64,000 nucleotides of DNA from Ferruginibacter paludis (GCF_030409685.1 NZ_JAUFQJ010000006.1:1-64000), one strand, 5' to 3'; positions 17,442 through 26,342 are shown, counted from the stretch's first letter. The notes: a model not told the origin generated them from the sequence alone. Program-made: numbers and translations.

Positions 17442-18292
17442 TACCTCATGTTTTTTCTAGTAAACAATAAGATTGAGGCAATGCCTTCTCTTCCTTCATT
17501 GGAAATCAGTAAATTCCCTGAAGGCGTAAAACAAATTCCCTCCGGCTGGGTAAATTCCTGGGCCGATAATGATTGTGTAAATAGAATATTTCCACTATAG
17601 CCACAGCGTATCATCCATTTAGAATGAGTGCTGATGAATATCCATTCCTTATTTATTTCGTCAAAAATAAGTGCTGATGTATGAAAAGGAGAAGAGACGC
17701 CATTGGGTGCTTTCACAATATCCGGCAAATCAAAAAAAGGGATATCTACCTGCATAAGTGGCATTGACATTTTCCAAATCGGTAACCGTCCTTCACTATC
17801 TCTTTTTTTATTATGGTAATATTTAGCCGCCACAAATAATGTATCCGCTCTGTGACAAATACCTTCTAATTCGAAAGGTTTGTCGATATTCAGTTGCACG
17901 GAACTTATAGTAGGTCGCTGCATAAACTTTTTGATACTCCATATCACACCTTTTGAATCAAGTACATAGATAGTATCACCGATTATTGTCAGATCCTCAA
18001 AATCCCCTTTATCTGAAAAATAAATTTTATTATCAATGTCATTGCTGTTGAGATTAAAAAAATAAACTACCCCCTTTTCATCGGCTACACAAGCAATAAT
18101 TGAATCATTAACAGCAGCTACACCACTGATTTCCTTTAATTTTTTGGGTAATTCATAACGTTTATCAGGTGTATGAATATCGTAAGAAAAGTTATCCCTA
18201 GATTCAGTAGCTATTTCATTTTTTTTCACACCTGACCTGCAGGCAGCTAACGAGATTATAATAGACCATATAACAGTAATTATTTTTATCAT
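17441..18292 (-). CDS. SdiA-regulated-type beta-propeller lipoprotein
   Basis: A 283-residue protein with a lipoprotein signal (SIIISLAACRSG, lipobox LAAC). The mature part has repeated propeller-like blades: ELPKKLKEISGVAAVNDSII, DFEDLTIIGDTIYVLDSKG, FELEGICHRADTLFVAAK and QPEGICFTPSGNLLISNEG. This pattern matches the SdiA-regulated family, related to phytase-like esterase propellers. It is tethered to a membrane on the periplasmic or outer side. Its start overlaps the stop of the DUF5706 gene by four bases (ATGA), and its stop overlaps the Omp85-fusion start by one base. The ligand or substrate is unknown. Confidence 0.82.
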   Translation of the reverse strand: MIKIITVIWSIIISLAACRSGVKKNEIATESRDNFSYDIHTPDKRYELPKKLKEISGVAAVNDSIIACVADEKGVVYFFNLNSNDIDNKIYFSDKGDFEDLTIIGDTIYVLDSKGVIWSIKKFMQRPTISSVQLNIDKPFELEGICHRADTLFVAAKYYHNKKRDSEGRLPIWKMSMPLMQVDIPFFDLPDIVKAPNGVSSPFHTSALIFDEINKEWIFISTHSKWMIRCGYSGNILFTQSLSAQEFTQPEGICFTPSGNLLISNEGREGIASILLFTRKNMR

Positions 18293-19497
18293 AATGCTAC
18301 CATTTGATTTTTAATAGCCAGCAAAAAAGCGATAACTGACACAAGTAATCCAACTATAAAAACCCAATAGGCCTTTGACAGATAATTAAATTTTTTTGAC
18401 AGTACTTTTCTAACGTTGAATGACTCCTTAAATATTTCCAGGTAAACGCTTTCTCTGGAATTCCTAAACAGTTCATTCAATTGCCGGTAATATTTTTCCC
18501 AGTCTGCATCTTGAAAACTTGGATCAATTAAATCAAAACTCCCGAAGAAAAATTTCTGATAACTATGACATTGTTGATCTTGCATAAAGCTGTTTTTTTG
18601 GGGCCGGCTTGCTAATATGGAAAGTAATATTGTAACCATGCAAATACTGAGAAGCAATATAGCAGGCCATAGTAGGAATACATTCTTCTCTATTTTGCCT
18701 AATACAAAAGCCAGCATTACCGAAATAATAATAGAATTTACATGAATTAAAAGTGAAGCTTTCGAATCAGCTACTGAAACGAGGTGATTATAATTACGAA
18801 AAGCCATTTTGAAAAGGTCTTCTGTTTCTTTATTGGTTAAAGAAGAATTACCCTTTAACTTTATATTATTGCGTTCAATATCGTCTTCTAATTCATTTAA
18901 TTTATCAATTCTTTTTTCAAGCAACTGGAAATTTTTTTCCCGCTGGACTGAATAATTTTCCTTTGCATATTCTGTATAATAATGGGACTTAAGAAAAATG
19001 TTTAAAAAATAGTTAGCATAATACAGTTCACTCCTTTCTACACCTGTCAGCCTGTTAACTTCTTTGCTTATCAGAAGAATATATTCCATAAAGTTGTGAC
19101 TTGCCAAACGACTATTGACGGCATCAGCTAAAACCTTATGTATCTCCGTTTCTGCATCCTTATTCTCAATAACGTTTAAAATAGCGTCTTCTACAACTTC
19201 CCGTTCTGTTTCCGGATAATTTATGTCAGCAAAAAAACTATTTAAAATATTGTACATGGTTTCAGTACGGCCCAAACAAATATCCGTAACGCCAGCATAT
19301 CTGAACCATGTAGCTACAATCGCATTTTGGTAATCCATTCCTTTTAAAGAAATAGATTTAGCGATATGCTTTGCCTCTATCGCAAGCATACTGATGAACC
19401 CGTAACTATAAAATATACTGGTACCACCAGCGTCTTCAAAATATTTCTTGAGGAATTTACCCGCAGCCTTATGATATGATATTTCACTTAAAATCAT
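18289..19497 (-). CDS. DUF5706 / Pycsar-effector-type membrane protein with degenerate HD domain
   Basis: A 402-residue protein; the ATG at 19497 leaves 4 bases after the upstream gene, whereas an earlier in-frame start would overlap it. The N-terminal 200 residues align with the HD-phosphohydrolase half of this family, but the metal-binding positions look replaced (YSYGF where a His is expected; ATWFRYAGVTD in place of AAWFHDTGY). The C-terminal part has LFKMAFRNYNHLVSVADSKA then two transmembrane segments, SIIISVMLAFVLG and LLWPAILLLSICMVTILL, and a third near the end. That is the pattern of the membrane effector of Pycsar systems. No cyclase is nearby. Confidence 0.8.
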   Translation of the reverse strand: MILSEISYHKAAGKFLKKYFEDAGGTSIFYSYGFISMLAIEAKHIAKSISLKGMDYQNAIVATWFRYAGVTDICLGRTETMYNILNSFFADINYPETEREVVEDAILNVIENKDAETEIHKVLADAVNSRLASHNFMEYILLISKEVNRLTGVERSELYYANYFLNIFLKSHYYTEYAKENYSVQREKNFQLLEKRIDKLNELEDDIERNNIKLKGNSSLTNKETEDLFKMAFRNYNHLVSVADSKASLLIHVNSIIISVMLAFVLGKIEKNVFLLWPAILLLSICMVTILLSILASRPQKNSFMQDQQCHSYQKFFFGSFDLIDPSFQDADWEKYYRQLNELFRNSRESVYLEIFKESFNVRKVLSKKFNYLSKAYWVFIVGLLVSVIAFLLAIKNQMVAL

Positions 19498-19501
19498 AAG
19501 G

Positions 19502-19843
19502 CTACTTATTAAGATTTTGATTAGTGTTATTATCAATATTATCCGGTTGTAGATTTACATCATTCGCAGGAGCCCCAACATTAATATCAACGCCATTTTC
19601 GTGACGAAGCATATCGGTGTCAGTAATTTTCACTCCATTGATAAGGGGCGGCAAAAAGAATCTTTTTCTTTTCTTCCTTTTTAGTAAATCAAAATAATAA
19701 TCCACTATACCGGCTATCTTTTTATCCAAGTATTTTTCCAGCAGTAACTTCTTTTTTTCACCAAGACCGTCAAGGTATATAACCGTTGCTGCAGATAATC
19801 GTTTTTTTAATTCTTTTTTATTATTTCTATTTTTCTTTTTCAT
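19502..19843 (-). CDS. Small basic hypothetical protein heading the envelope operon
   Basis: A 113-residue protein of unknown function. It begins with a strongly basic stretch (MKKKNRNNKKELKKR), has a helical middle (ATVIYLDGLGEKKKLLLEKYL), a second basic patch (LLKRKKRKRFFLPPLINGV) and an Asn/Asp-rich tail. No signal peptide or membrane segment. It ends four bases before the DUF5706 gene on the same strand, so translation is probably coupled. The basic N-terminus could bind nucleic acid or membrane surface, but nothing in the sequence decides this. Confidence 0.6.
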   Translation of the reverse strand: MKKKNRNNKKELKKRLSAATVIYLDGLGEKKKLLLEKYLDKKIAGIVDYYFDLLKRKKRKRFFLPPLINGVKITDTDMLRHENGVDINVGAPANDVNLQPDNIDNNTNQNLNK

Positions 19844-19901
19844 TTATAAGAATTTATTAGTTAGCTATGGAAGGAATTGCACAATTTTTTTTAGACACAT
19901 T

Positions 19902-20108
19902 TTACAATTTACCTGGAATAAACAACCCTTCATAAATTTCAATTTCAAAGAATTGCCATCCTTCAAAAACTTTATCAGGACATTGAAACAATACCAATAG
20001 GCCATCGCTTTTTTTATGCTTACTATGTATATTTTTGTCAGCATCTATACTCGCATTCCTAGTACGCTGCAGCTTTTTTACTTTTATATTTTCAACAGTA
20101 GTATTCAT
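19902..20108 (-). CDS. Possible small protein
   Basis: A 68-codon open frame between the envelope operon and the LpxR-like gene. The product is basic at the N-terminus (VENIKVKKLQRTRNASIDAD) and hydrophobic near the C-terminus (GLLVLFQCPDKVFEGWQFFE). It resembles no family I know, has no ribosome site, and could be a chance frame. Confidence 0.25.
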   Translation of the reverse strand: MNTTVENIKVKKLQRTRNASIDADKNIHSKHKKSDGLLVLFQCPDKVFEGWQFFEIEIYEGLFIPGKL

Positions 20109-20552
20109 AAAGAATATTTAAATAACCAAATACATCTATTAAAACAGACGATAACCTTAAAAATTGGTAAAATAAAACAACAAATAGTCAGGAGAAATTG
20201 CGAAAATTTAAAAAGCAGGCAATTGTAGAAACAATCGCCTGCTCACGTCCAAAACCAACTGCTGATTGCCAAAAAATATAAATATATCAACTCACTAACT
20301 TCATCTTACCGGCTTTGCAACTATTGTTTAGATTTACTTGCAGTTTAAATAGCGTAACTCAGATTTTTTAATTTTATACAAATCCTTTATTCTTTTATAA
20401 ATGTAAAATTGGTGAACAATGTTTGCACTCGTTTTAATATTCAAATCAAAGAATTTGATATTTAGCTTCATTAATGAGGCGGCATTATTAAGTGCTGATT
20501 TAAAATTTAGACACTACCTTTTTTTGAAAAATATTTTTATGAGTAAGGCGTC
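20109..20552. other. Intergenic region downstream of the LpxR-like gene
   Basis: No gene recognised. It contains the strong minus-strand hairpin at 20215-20242, described separately. The 310 bases between the end of the LpxR-like gene and that hairpin could be a long 3' untranslated region or hold a small RNA. Confidence 0.4.
20215..20242 (-). terminator. Rho-independent terminator (minus strand)
   Basis: On the minus strand a 12-bp stem GCAGGCGATTGT / ACAATTGCCTGC with a four-base TTCT loop is followed by TTTTTAAATTTTC. The single imperfect pair is a G-U wobble only in the minus-strand RNA, which supports transcription in that direction. It lies about 310 bases beyond the LpxR-like gene. 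Confidence 0.75.
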
Positions 20553-21593
20553 CTACAAAATAAAATACAATGAAATATTTCCTACCTCATGACTATAAGT
20601 ACCTTTCCTCATTTCGGTAGATGTATTTTGGATGAAGGATAAGGCAAATTTTCCAGACGATATAACCGCCCCATAATTTATTGCATAGACGCAATTACGA
20701 ATATTCCTTGCAGAGTTGGTATTTATTGATGGCGGTATAACCGATAGCCGGTTATCAAATTTTACAATTGGCTTTTTTGCGAATAAACCGCCTTCTAGTA
20801 ATGCGTTATTAAATACCAATTGTAATTCTGGTTTGATAATAATGTAAACTTGCATTCTATTTTTCTTTTTATAACTACCGCAGAAGGCATTGGAGAATTG
20901 GCTTATAAAACCATCAAAATATGGTTTCATAAATCCATAGCGGATTTGGGGAGAGAAAGTTAATCCATTGCAGAGGGTACCGAGATAGACTTTTCCACCA
21001 GCAATTAATTCAAAATTTTTATTTACAGGCGTTACTTGTTTTTCAAATGTGAAATTGGCATTAATAACCGGCGCATTTTGTAATTGATTATCCCAACCCA
21101 TAGGAATTGTATAATGTATCATCCGGTGTATAAATGTTTGGGCTTGCTTACCTAGTGCGGCCGGCCCCCTAATACCCAATTGTAATTCCGTCTGAAAACT
21201 ATAATGGTGTTTGGGATGATAGTAATACAAGGAGCGGATAATAAATAATGCCCCGGAATAAAAATAATCATTGGGTTGAAAATATGGATCACGGATATCA
21301 TTGGGCGTAAATATTGTTTGCATAAATCCCCACCCAGCTATAATTATAGTTGTATCATGCTTTGGTTTTAAAATCCCGGGAAACAAACTGTGTTTTGATT
21401 TTTGGTTGTAAAAAAAATCTAACCGGGTTCCACCACTGTATGCTTTGTCAGTGCCTTTACCCCTTATATTAAAAAAATCATTGTCTTCGTAAATACGAAA
21501 AAGACTGATTTCTTTTTCTGCTTGCGCATATGTAAAAAGATATCCAACAATACATAATTGCAGGAATAATAAATGAACTAAATGTTTTTCCAT
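20553..21593 (-). CDS. LpxR-like lipid A 3'-O-deacylase family outer-membrane protein
   Basis: A 346-residue protein with a signal peptide ending near residue 24 (LFTYAQA). It carries the hallmark blocks of the LpxR/DUF2219 family: IYEDNDFFNIRGKGTDKAYS (active-site Asn-Asp pair and Thr region), PNDYFYSGALF, and LGIRGPAALGKQAQTFIHRM followed by GWDNQL (catalytic His region). The C-terminus is a beta-strand ending in YFIL. LpxR removes the 3'-linked acyloxyacyl chain of lipid A in the outer membrane. The nearby PAP2 and fatty acid hydroxylase genes suggest a shared theme of lipid remodelling. Substrate in this organism is inferred. Confidence 0.88.
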   Translation of the reverse strand: MEKHLVHLLFLQLCIVGYLFTYAQAEKEISLFRIYEDNDFFNIRGKGTDKAYSGGTRLDFFYNQKSKHSLFPGILKPKHDTTIIIAGWGFMQTIFTPNDIRDPYFQPNDYFYSGALFIIRSLYYYHPKHHYSFQTELQLGIRGPAALGKQAQTFIHRMIHYTIPMGWDNQLQNAPVINANFTFEKQVTPVNKNFELIAGGKVYLGTLCNGLTFSPQIRYGFMKPYFDGFISQFSNAFCGSYKKKNRMQVYIIIKPELQLVFNNALLEGGLFAKKPIVKFDNRLSVIPPSINTNSARNIRNCVYAINYGAVISSGKFALSFIQNTSTEMRKGTYSHEVGNISLYFIL

Positions 21594-22138
21594 TCCGTAA
21601 ATGTTAAACTTGAATAAAAAGCGAACTCAACGATATTTTTGTTATTGCTTGAAAAATTTTTTTATTATTTAGCTAAGCTGGCGAATGAGTGTAGGACGTC
21701 TCTAAATAATCCCTGGGTTAGATCAGGAATGCTACAACTTCTTTTAAAAGGCTAATATTTGTTATACAAAAGTGAGGACGACAGGCTACTAATTGTATTC
21801 AATAAAGGCCATTGTTTTTGAAAATATAATTCACTGTTTATTTCTGCTAATTAATGAATCTAAAAATCAAAAAGTTTTGATGGCAAAGCAAAATGCTGTT
21901 CTGTTTAATTGCTCAGTTTTACATGACAATTATTAAAAATAAATTTCGGTTAGTAACAAGTAATGTAAAAAGGGAAGGAAAAATTCACTTTTAAATAAAA
22001 AGAGCATAAATATTAGTTAAGTCAGAATTGGCGGAGCATTCATTAAGATAAGAATAACCGGACAGCAGAAAATATTAGAAAAGGGAATGGAAGGTGGGAT
22101 AAATATCAATACCCTTATCGTAAGTAAATAATTTATTT
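21594..22138. other. Intergenic region between divergent genes
   Basis: 545 bases of AT-rich sequence between the minus-strand LpxR-like gene and the plus-strand cluster starting at 22139. It must contain both promoters, but no clear TAnnTTTG promoter, repeat or structured RNA was recognised. Confidence 0.4.
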
Positions 22139-22474
22139 ATGGATGCATATATAAATAAATGGGCGGCCATTATTGAGTTACACGAAAATGGCTTCACAGA
22201 AGACTTTGTATTTTCAGGAAGCAACCTTTTGTGGGTGCAGCAAAAAGTATTGCTATCACCGGGAGATATTACATTAATTGAATCTTATCATTTCGGCTCC
22301 CCGGCAGGAAATGAAATGCAAATTTTTGCTGTAGTTGCAAATTACTCCTGTGTTAAAGGTATTTTAATAACCCGTCAAAAAAAACGCGGGAGGAAAAATA
22401 CACCAGTCATTAACAGTAAACTCATAAAAATAAATTCAAAACAATTAGAGAACGACCACGCAAGCAGGCTATGA
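22139..22474 (+). CDS. Small protein of the 'PRPP synthetase-like' family (paralogue 1)
   Basis: A 111-residue protein. The core pattern LHENGFTEDF ... NLLWVQQK ... LSPGDITLIESYHF ... VKGILITR matches two other loci in this window (24558-24837 and 36620-36985). Small Bacteroidota proteins with this pattern (G-F/Y-T-x-D-F, then L-x-P-x-x-F-x-I-x-E-x-Y-R-F, then KG-x-L-I/V) are often labelled phosphoribosylpyrophosphate synthetase, but they are far too short for that enzyme and lack its PRPP loop. It is the first gene of a plus-strand cluster. Function unknown. Confidence 0.65.
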   Translation: MDAYINKWAAIIELHENGFTEDFVFSGSNLLWVQQKVLLSPGDITLIESYHFGSPAGNEMQIFAVVANYSCVKGILITRQKKRGRKNTPVINSKLIKINSKQLENDHASRL

Positions 22475-22512
22475 ATTTATTATGATATTTTAACTGCCAT
22501 AAATTAAGTATA

Positions 22513-22860
22513 ATGCACTACACCAGGATATTTGCAGATGATAACGGCGACAGTCATTTTGAGGTAGTATATGTACCTCTGGTAGATAAAGGCATTATGG
22601 GTTCGCTATCCATGCCTTTTGAAACAAATGCGCTTATATTCCGGGAGAATAAAGCTGACTATGACTGGGATTTTCATAACGCACCTACAAGGCAATTCAT
22701 TATACTCTTAGATGGGGAAATTAAAATAACTACCAGCCTCGGAGTTGTGAGAAGATTTAGAGGCGGGGAAATATTATTGGTGGAAGATACTGCCGGCGCT
22801 GGCCACAAGACAGAGAACATACTACAAAGCATACGCAAATCTCTATTTATAACTTTATGA
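22513..22860 (+). CDS. Cupin-fold protein
   Basis: A 115-residue single-domain protein. DWDFHNAPTRQFIILLDGEIKIT followed by FRGGEILLVEDTAGAGHKTE is the two-motif cupin pattern, with His residues placed to bind a metal. The last four bases overlap the start of the VOC dioxygenase gene (ATGA), so the two are translationally coupled. A role beside a ring-cleaving type dioxygenase and an esterase suggests handling of aromatic or quinone compounds, but cupins are functionally broad. Confidence 0.75.
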   Translation: MHYTRIFADDNGDSHFEVVYVPLVDKGIMGSLSMPFETNALIFRENKADYDWDFHNAPTRQFIILLDGEIKITTSLGVVRRFRGGEILLVEDTAGAGHKTENILQSIRKSLFITL

Positions 22861-23816
22861 GCAATCAATTAATTACGGGAATCCATCACATTACTGCTTT
22901 GGCAAGTGACCCTCAAAAAAATCTTGATTTTTATGCAGGCATATTGGGACTGCGGCTGGTAAAAAAAACCATCAATTTTGATGCGCCGGACGTTTATCAT
23001 TTGTATTACGGAAACGAAACGGGAGCCCCCGGCACCATACTTACTTTCTTTCCTTATCCAACTTTAGCAAAAGGAAGAAAAGGTAAAGGGCAGGTAGCTG
23101 TTACTTCATTTTCAATACCGGAAACCTCACTTGAATACTGGATGAAAAGGCTCACAAAGTTCAATATTAAATACAATGCACCAGACACCCGGTATAGCAA
23201 AGAATCGTTTATATACTTTGAAGACCCAGATGGATTGGGCATTGAATTGGTCGCCAATAAAGAGGACTTCAGGCCCGGTTCTACTTACGGGCAAATACCA
23301 TTGGAGCATAGTGTAAAAGGTTTTTATGGCGTAACATTGGCAGCGGACGGTTATGAAAAAACAGCAGGTTTACTGACCGCTCAAATGGACCACCAGTTGA
23401 TTGCCGAAAAAGATAATCGCTTCCGGTATTCTGCCAGCGGTAAACCAGGAGATTTTGTTGATATTATTTGCTCCCCCGATTCGCTGCGTGGGTTAGGTGG
23501 CAGCGGCACTATTCATCACATAGCTTTTGCTACTGCGGATGATTCGTCACAATTGAAAGCCAGGGAAAAATTAGTAGCTGCTGGTTTTAATCCCACCCTT
23601 GTTTTAGACAGGGAATATTTTCATTCCATTTATTTCAGAGAACCCGGCGGTGTATTATTTGAAATCGCCACCGTCCCGCCAGGATTTTCAGTTGATGAAG
23701 AACCCGATCATTTGGGAGAGTCTTTAAAACTGCCAGCCTGGTATGAACCTAAGCGTTATGAAATAGAAAATGTTCTGCAACCGATACAATTAAATAAAGA
23801 AAAATTTGAAGACTAA
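22857..23816 (+). CDS. VOC-family ring-cleaving dioxygenase (MhqO-like)
   Basis: A 319-residue protein with two vicinal-oxygen-chelate modules. The first begins ITGIHHITALASDPQKNLDF, the second contains GTIHHIAFATADD, and PGGVLFEIAT near the C-terminus gives the Glu; together His, His and Glu form the metal site. Length and order match the MhqO/ring-cleaving dioxygenase group, which in Bacillus subtilis protects against hydroquinones. The start overlaps the cupin gene and the stop overlaps the esterase start by one base, a tight operon. Confidence 0.88.
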   Translation: MSNQLITGIHHITALASDPQKNLDFYAGILGLRLVKKTINFDAPDVYHLYYGNETGAPGTILTFFPYPTLAKGRKGKGQVAVTSFSIPETSLEYWMKRLTKFNIKYNAPDTRYSKESFIYFEDPDGLGIELVANKEDFRPGSTYGQIPLEHSVKGFYGVTLAADGYEKTAGLLTAQMDHQLIAEKDNRFRYSASGKPGDFVDIICSPDSLRGLGGSGTIHHIAFATADDSSQLKAREKLVAAGFNPTLVLDREYFHSIYFREPGGVLFEIATVPPGFSVDEEPDHLGESLKLPAWYEPKRYEIENVLQPIQLNKEKFED

Positions 23817-24442
23817 TGGAAGGGCATAAAAAAAATATAAGGGTGGCTGGTGTTGACATTGAAAAAGCTGAGACCATATTGCTCATGCTGCATGGAAGAG
23901 GCGGTACTGCAGAGGACATCATCTCATTCACTCATCATTTGAAGACGACGGCAGCAACTCATATTATTGCGCCACAGGCAACTAATAATTCCTGGTATCC
24001 AAACAGTTTTTTGGCTCCGGTTGAAAAAAACCAGCCCTGGTTAAATTCTGCATTAGACCTGCTGGGCGGCATTATGGCTGATACAGAAGCCAAAGGTCTC
24101 AACAGTAAGCAGGTTTATATAATAGGCTTTTCACAGGGGGCCTGTCTAAGCCTTGAGTTTGCTGCCCGAAATCCAAAAAAGTACGGTGGAGTAATTGCGT
24201 TTACAGGCGGTTTAATTGGGGAAGTTCTAATTATAGAAAACTATTGTGGTGATTTCGAAAAAACAAAAATATTTATTGGCAATAGTGACCGGGACCCTCA
24301 TGTGCCATTGAAGCGATCAGAAGAATCAAAAAGCATTATGGAAAACCTGGGTGCAGATGTTGCCTTAAAAGTATATCCGGGAATGGGTCATACAATTAAC
24401 CAGGATGAAATAGAGTGGGTAAATAAAATTGTCTTAAAATAG
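23816..24442 (+). CDS. Phospholipase/carboxylesterase family hydrolase (MhqD-like)
   Basis: A 208-residue alpha/beta hydrolase. LMLHGRGGTAEDI supplies the oxyanion loop, IIGFSQGACLSLEFA the nucleophile elbow (G-x-S-x-G with Ser), NSDRDPHVPL the acidic residue and YPGMGHTINQDE the catalytic His. It belongs to the carboxylesterase 2 group that includes MhqD, which accompanies ring-cleaving dioxygenases in quinone-response operons. The one-base overlap with the upstream dioxygenase gene supports a shared role. Actual substrate unknown. Confidence 0.9.
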   Translation: MEGHKKNIRVAGVDIEKAETILLMLHGRGGTAEDIISFTHHLKTTAATHIIAPQATNNSWYPNSFLAPVEKNQPWLNSALDLLGGIMADTEAKGLNSKQVYIIGFSQGACLSLEFAARNPKKYGGVIAFTGGLIGEVLIIENYCGDFEKTKIFIGNSDRDPHVPLKRSEESKSIMENLGADVALKVYPGMGHTINQDEIEWVNKIVLK

Positions 24443-24469
24443 CATTTAGTTTAGCTATTCTATTTTAAG
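24433..24469 (+). terminator. Candidate terminator after esterase gene
   Basis: A perfect 10-bp inverted repeat CTTAAAATAG / CTATTTTAAG (24433-24442 and 24460-24469) that includes the esterase stop codon. It is AT-rich and not followed by a T run, so it is weak or may have another role. Confidence 0.4.
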
Positions 24470-24557
24470 GTAAAGAGTTAATTCAAATTTTTTAGGGCAA
24501 ATAACGGAAGGGATATAACCTCATTATTCTATTCCTGAATTCAGTAAAACAAAGGTT

Positions 24558-24837
24558 ATGAGTATATATGAAAATTTAATAGAAGGTTTGGGGGATTTAA
24601 AACAAAGAAGATTTACTGTAGACTTTAAGCTTGATATTGATGCCATAAACTGTAATGATGCTGGAATTATTCTTTATCCCTCAAATTTTGAAATTGTTGA
24701 AAATTATCGTTTTGAAGCTGATACTAATCCAGATGATTCAAGTGTACTGTATTCAATCAATTGATGGCAATACAAAAGGCTTGCTGATAAATGCTTATGG
24801 CGTATGTGGTGAGGTGAGGCTGTTAGCGACAGCATGA
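24558..24837 (+). pseudogene. Frameshifted 'PRPP synthetase-like' small gene (paralogue 2)
   Basis: The first frame reads LKQRRFTVDFKLDIDAINC then FEIVENYRFEADTNPDDSSV and stops at 24764; the family's next block, GNTKGLLINAYGV, continues in another frame to 24837. The frame breaks at a tandem TCAATCAA (24753-24760). Removing one TCAA restores a single frame through VLYSIDGNTKGLLINAYG, so a four-base duplication is the likely cause. This copy is nearest to the widespread Bacteroidota version with NPDDSSVLY. It may be inactive or the extra bases may be an assembly error. Confidence 0.75.
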
Positions 24838-24872
24838 TTCAAAAATTAAAAATCAATGAATGAGTAATTAAT

Positions 24873-24903
24873 AAGTTTGTCTAATTTTTAACTTGACAAA
24901 CTT
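24873..24903. terminator. Terminator between convergent genes
   Basis: A perfect 9-bp inverted repeat AAGTTTGTC (24873-24881) and GACAAACTT (24895-24903), followed by TTT on the plus strand. It lies between the frameshifted small gene (plus) and the mutS-like gene (minus). Confidence 0.55.
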
Positions 24904-25016
24904 TTTGATGTGTTGATATCTGGCCTACTTCACAGCCAGATTAAGGAATTATAGAAATATTGCACTGGATTTACCATTGGCGCACACCAATTAAAGTATA
25001 GCTTTCATAAAAAGCC

Positions 25017-26342
25017 TTATAAAGTCTCAAGCATTTTCACAACACCTTCCCGTTCCAAAATAAGATACCCAAGTCGGTCGGTGCTTATGCCATTCCGTAG
25101 CTGATAATTAAAACTAAATTGTCCATCGTTAATAATTGTTTCGAAATAATTAAAACTAATGTTTGGAAAGAGTTTCAGATTTTCACCTATTTCGTAAAGA
25201 TGAGTAGAAAGAATAAAAAGAGAGTTGGTTATTTTAAGCAGTCCTTCAATAACTACCGTACTGCATTTCATAGCATCCTGGATATTGGTTCCTTTAAATA
25301 ATTCATCAATCAGTATAAGCCATTTTCTGCCATCCCGAATTTTATCAATGGTAGCTTTAATACGCTGTACCTCGTTGTAAAAATAACTTTCACCTTTTGA
25401 TATATTGTCTATCACATTTATATTGCTAAGCATACCATCAATTAAGGTAAGTTTCATATTTTTCGCAGGTACGCCCATCCCCACATGGGCCAGAAAAATT
25501 GCTATCCCAACCGATTTGATAAAAGTACTTTTACCAGCCATATTAGCACCTGTTAAAAATAAAAAATTACTTTGAGGATTCATCAGTACATCATAGGGAA
25601 CCGGCTTTTGTAAAAGAATATGATATAGCCCTTCAACTGCTACCAGGGAATGATCACTTTCTATAAATTCAGGAAAAACAAACTGGTATTTGTTTATACT
25701 AACTGCCATTCCATACAACGCATCCAATTGTGCATGGATATCAATAAGCGTAAATATATTTTGTTTGAAATGATAGCGTAAAAACTGTCCAAACTGAAGT
25801 TGTTGTGGCACAGTAAGCTCGTCCGGCTTCGCAAATTCCTGAACCACATTTAACTCTTCGGCACCTAATATTCTGGCAGCCGTTTCTAATAGTTTTCTTA
25901 AGTTGGCAGGTGTATTTTCATTTAAGTATGTATCAACAAAATACATCATACCCTTGATAAAATCGAAACAATGAATGATAGAATATTGGATGAGGGTGTA
26001 GTCAGCATTGTGAAATAATTTATAACTTTTAGCCGTTAAAAAAGATATATTGTTTGGCAAAGGATCCAAGCTGTATTCATAAAAACGTTCTACTACCATT
26101 ATTGTTCCATTGCTTATCACAATAGGCCATTGCCCTACCCCTTGCATAATGAATTTAAGCGTTTGCTGCACATTATTTATGGCTTGCGTTGAAGAAAGTG
26201 GAGTGGCAAGATTTTTTCTCAACTGTTCTTTGCCGTTGGTAGTAAGTGTATTATTCAGCTTATTAAAAACAGAAAAATCTTCATAACCATTAAAAATGGC
26301 TAAATCGTTAAGGGACGTTTTATCTATTTCCATTAAATGCAT
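25017..26342 (-). CDS. Short MutS-family ATPase
   Basis: A 441-residue protein with the MutS core and ATPase but no mismatch-recognition domain. The ATPase shows Walker A GANMAGKSTF (265-274), Walker B WLILIDELFKGTN (341-353) and the H-loop STHLYE (His381). Residues 30-240 resemble the helical MutS core lever region. There is no C-terminal Smr nuclease, so it is not MutS2. Proteins of this build occur in many Bacteroidota and are annotated only as MutS-related. It stands alone on the minus strand, convergent with the frameshifted gene. A role in DNA-structure recognition is plausible but unproven. Confidence 0.85.
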   Translation of the reverse strand: MHLMEIDKTSLNDLAIFNGYEDFSVFNKLNNTLTTNGKEQLRKNLATPLSSTQAINNVQQTLKFIMQGVGQWPIVISNGTIMVVERFYEYSLDPLPNNISFLTAKSYKLFHNADYTLIQYSIIHCFDFIKGMMYFVDTYLNENTPANLRKLLETAARILGAEELNVVQEFAKPDELTVPQQLQFGQFLRYHFKQNIFTLIDIHAQLDALYGMAVSINKYQFVFPEFIESDHSLVAVEGLYHILLQKPVPYDVLMNPQSNFLFLTGANMAGKSTFIKSVGIAIFLAHVGMGVPAKNMKLTLIDGMLSNINVIDNISKGESYFYNEVQRIKATIDKIRDGRKWLILIDELFKGTNIQDAMKCSTVVIEGLLKITNSLFILSTHLYEIGENLKLFPNISFNYFETIINDGQFSFNYQLRNGISTDRLGYLILEREGVVKMLETL

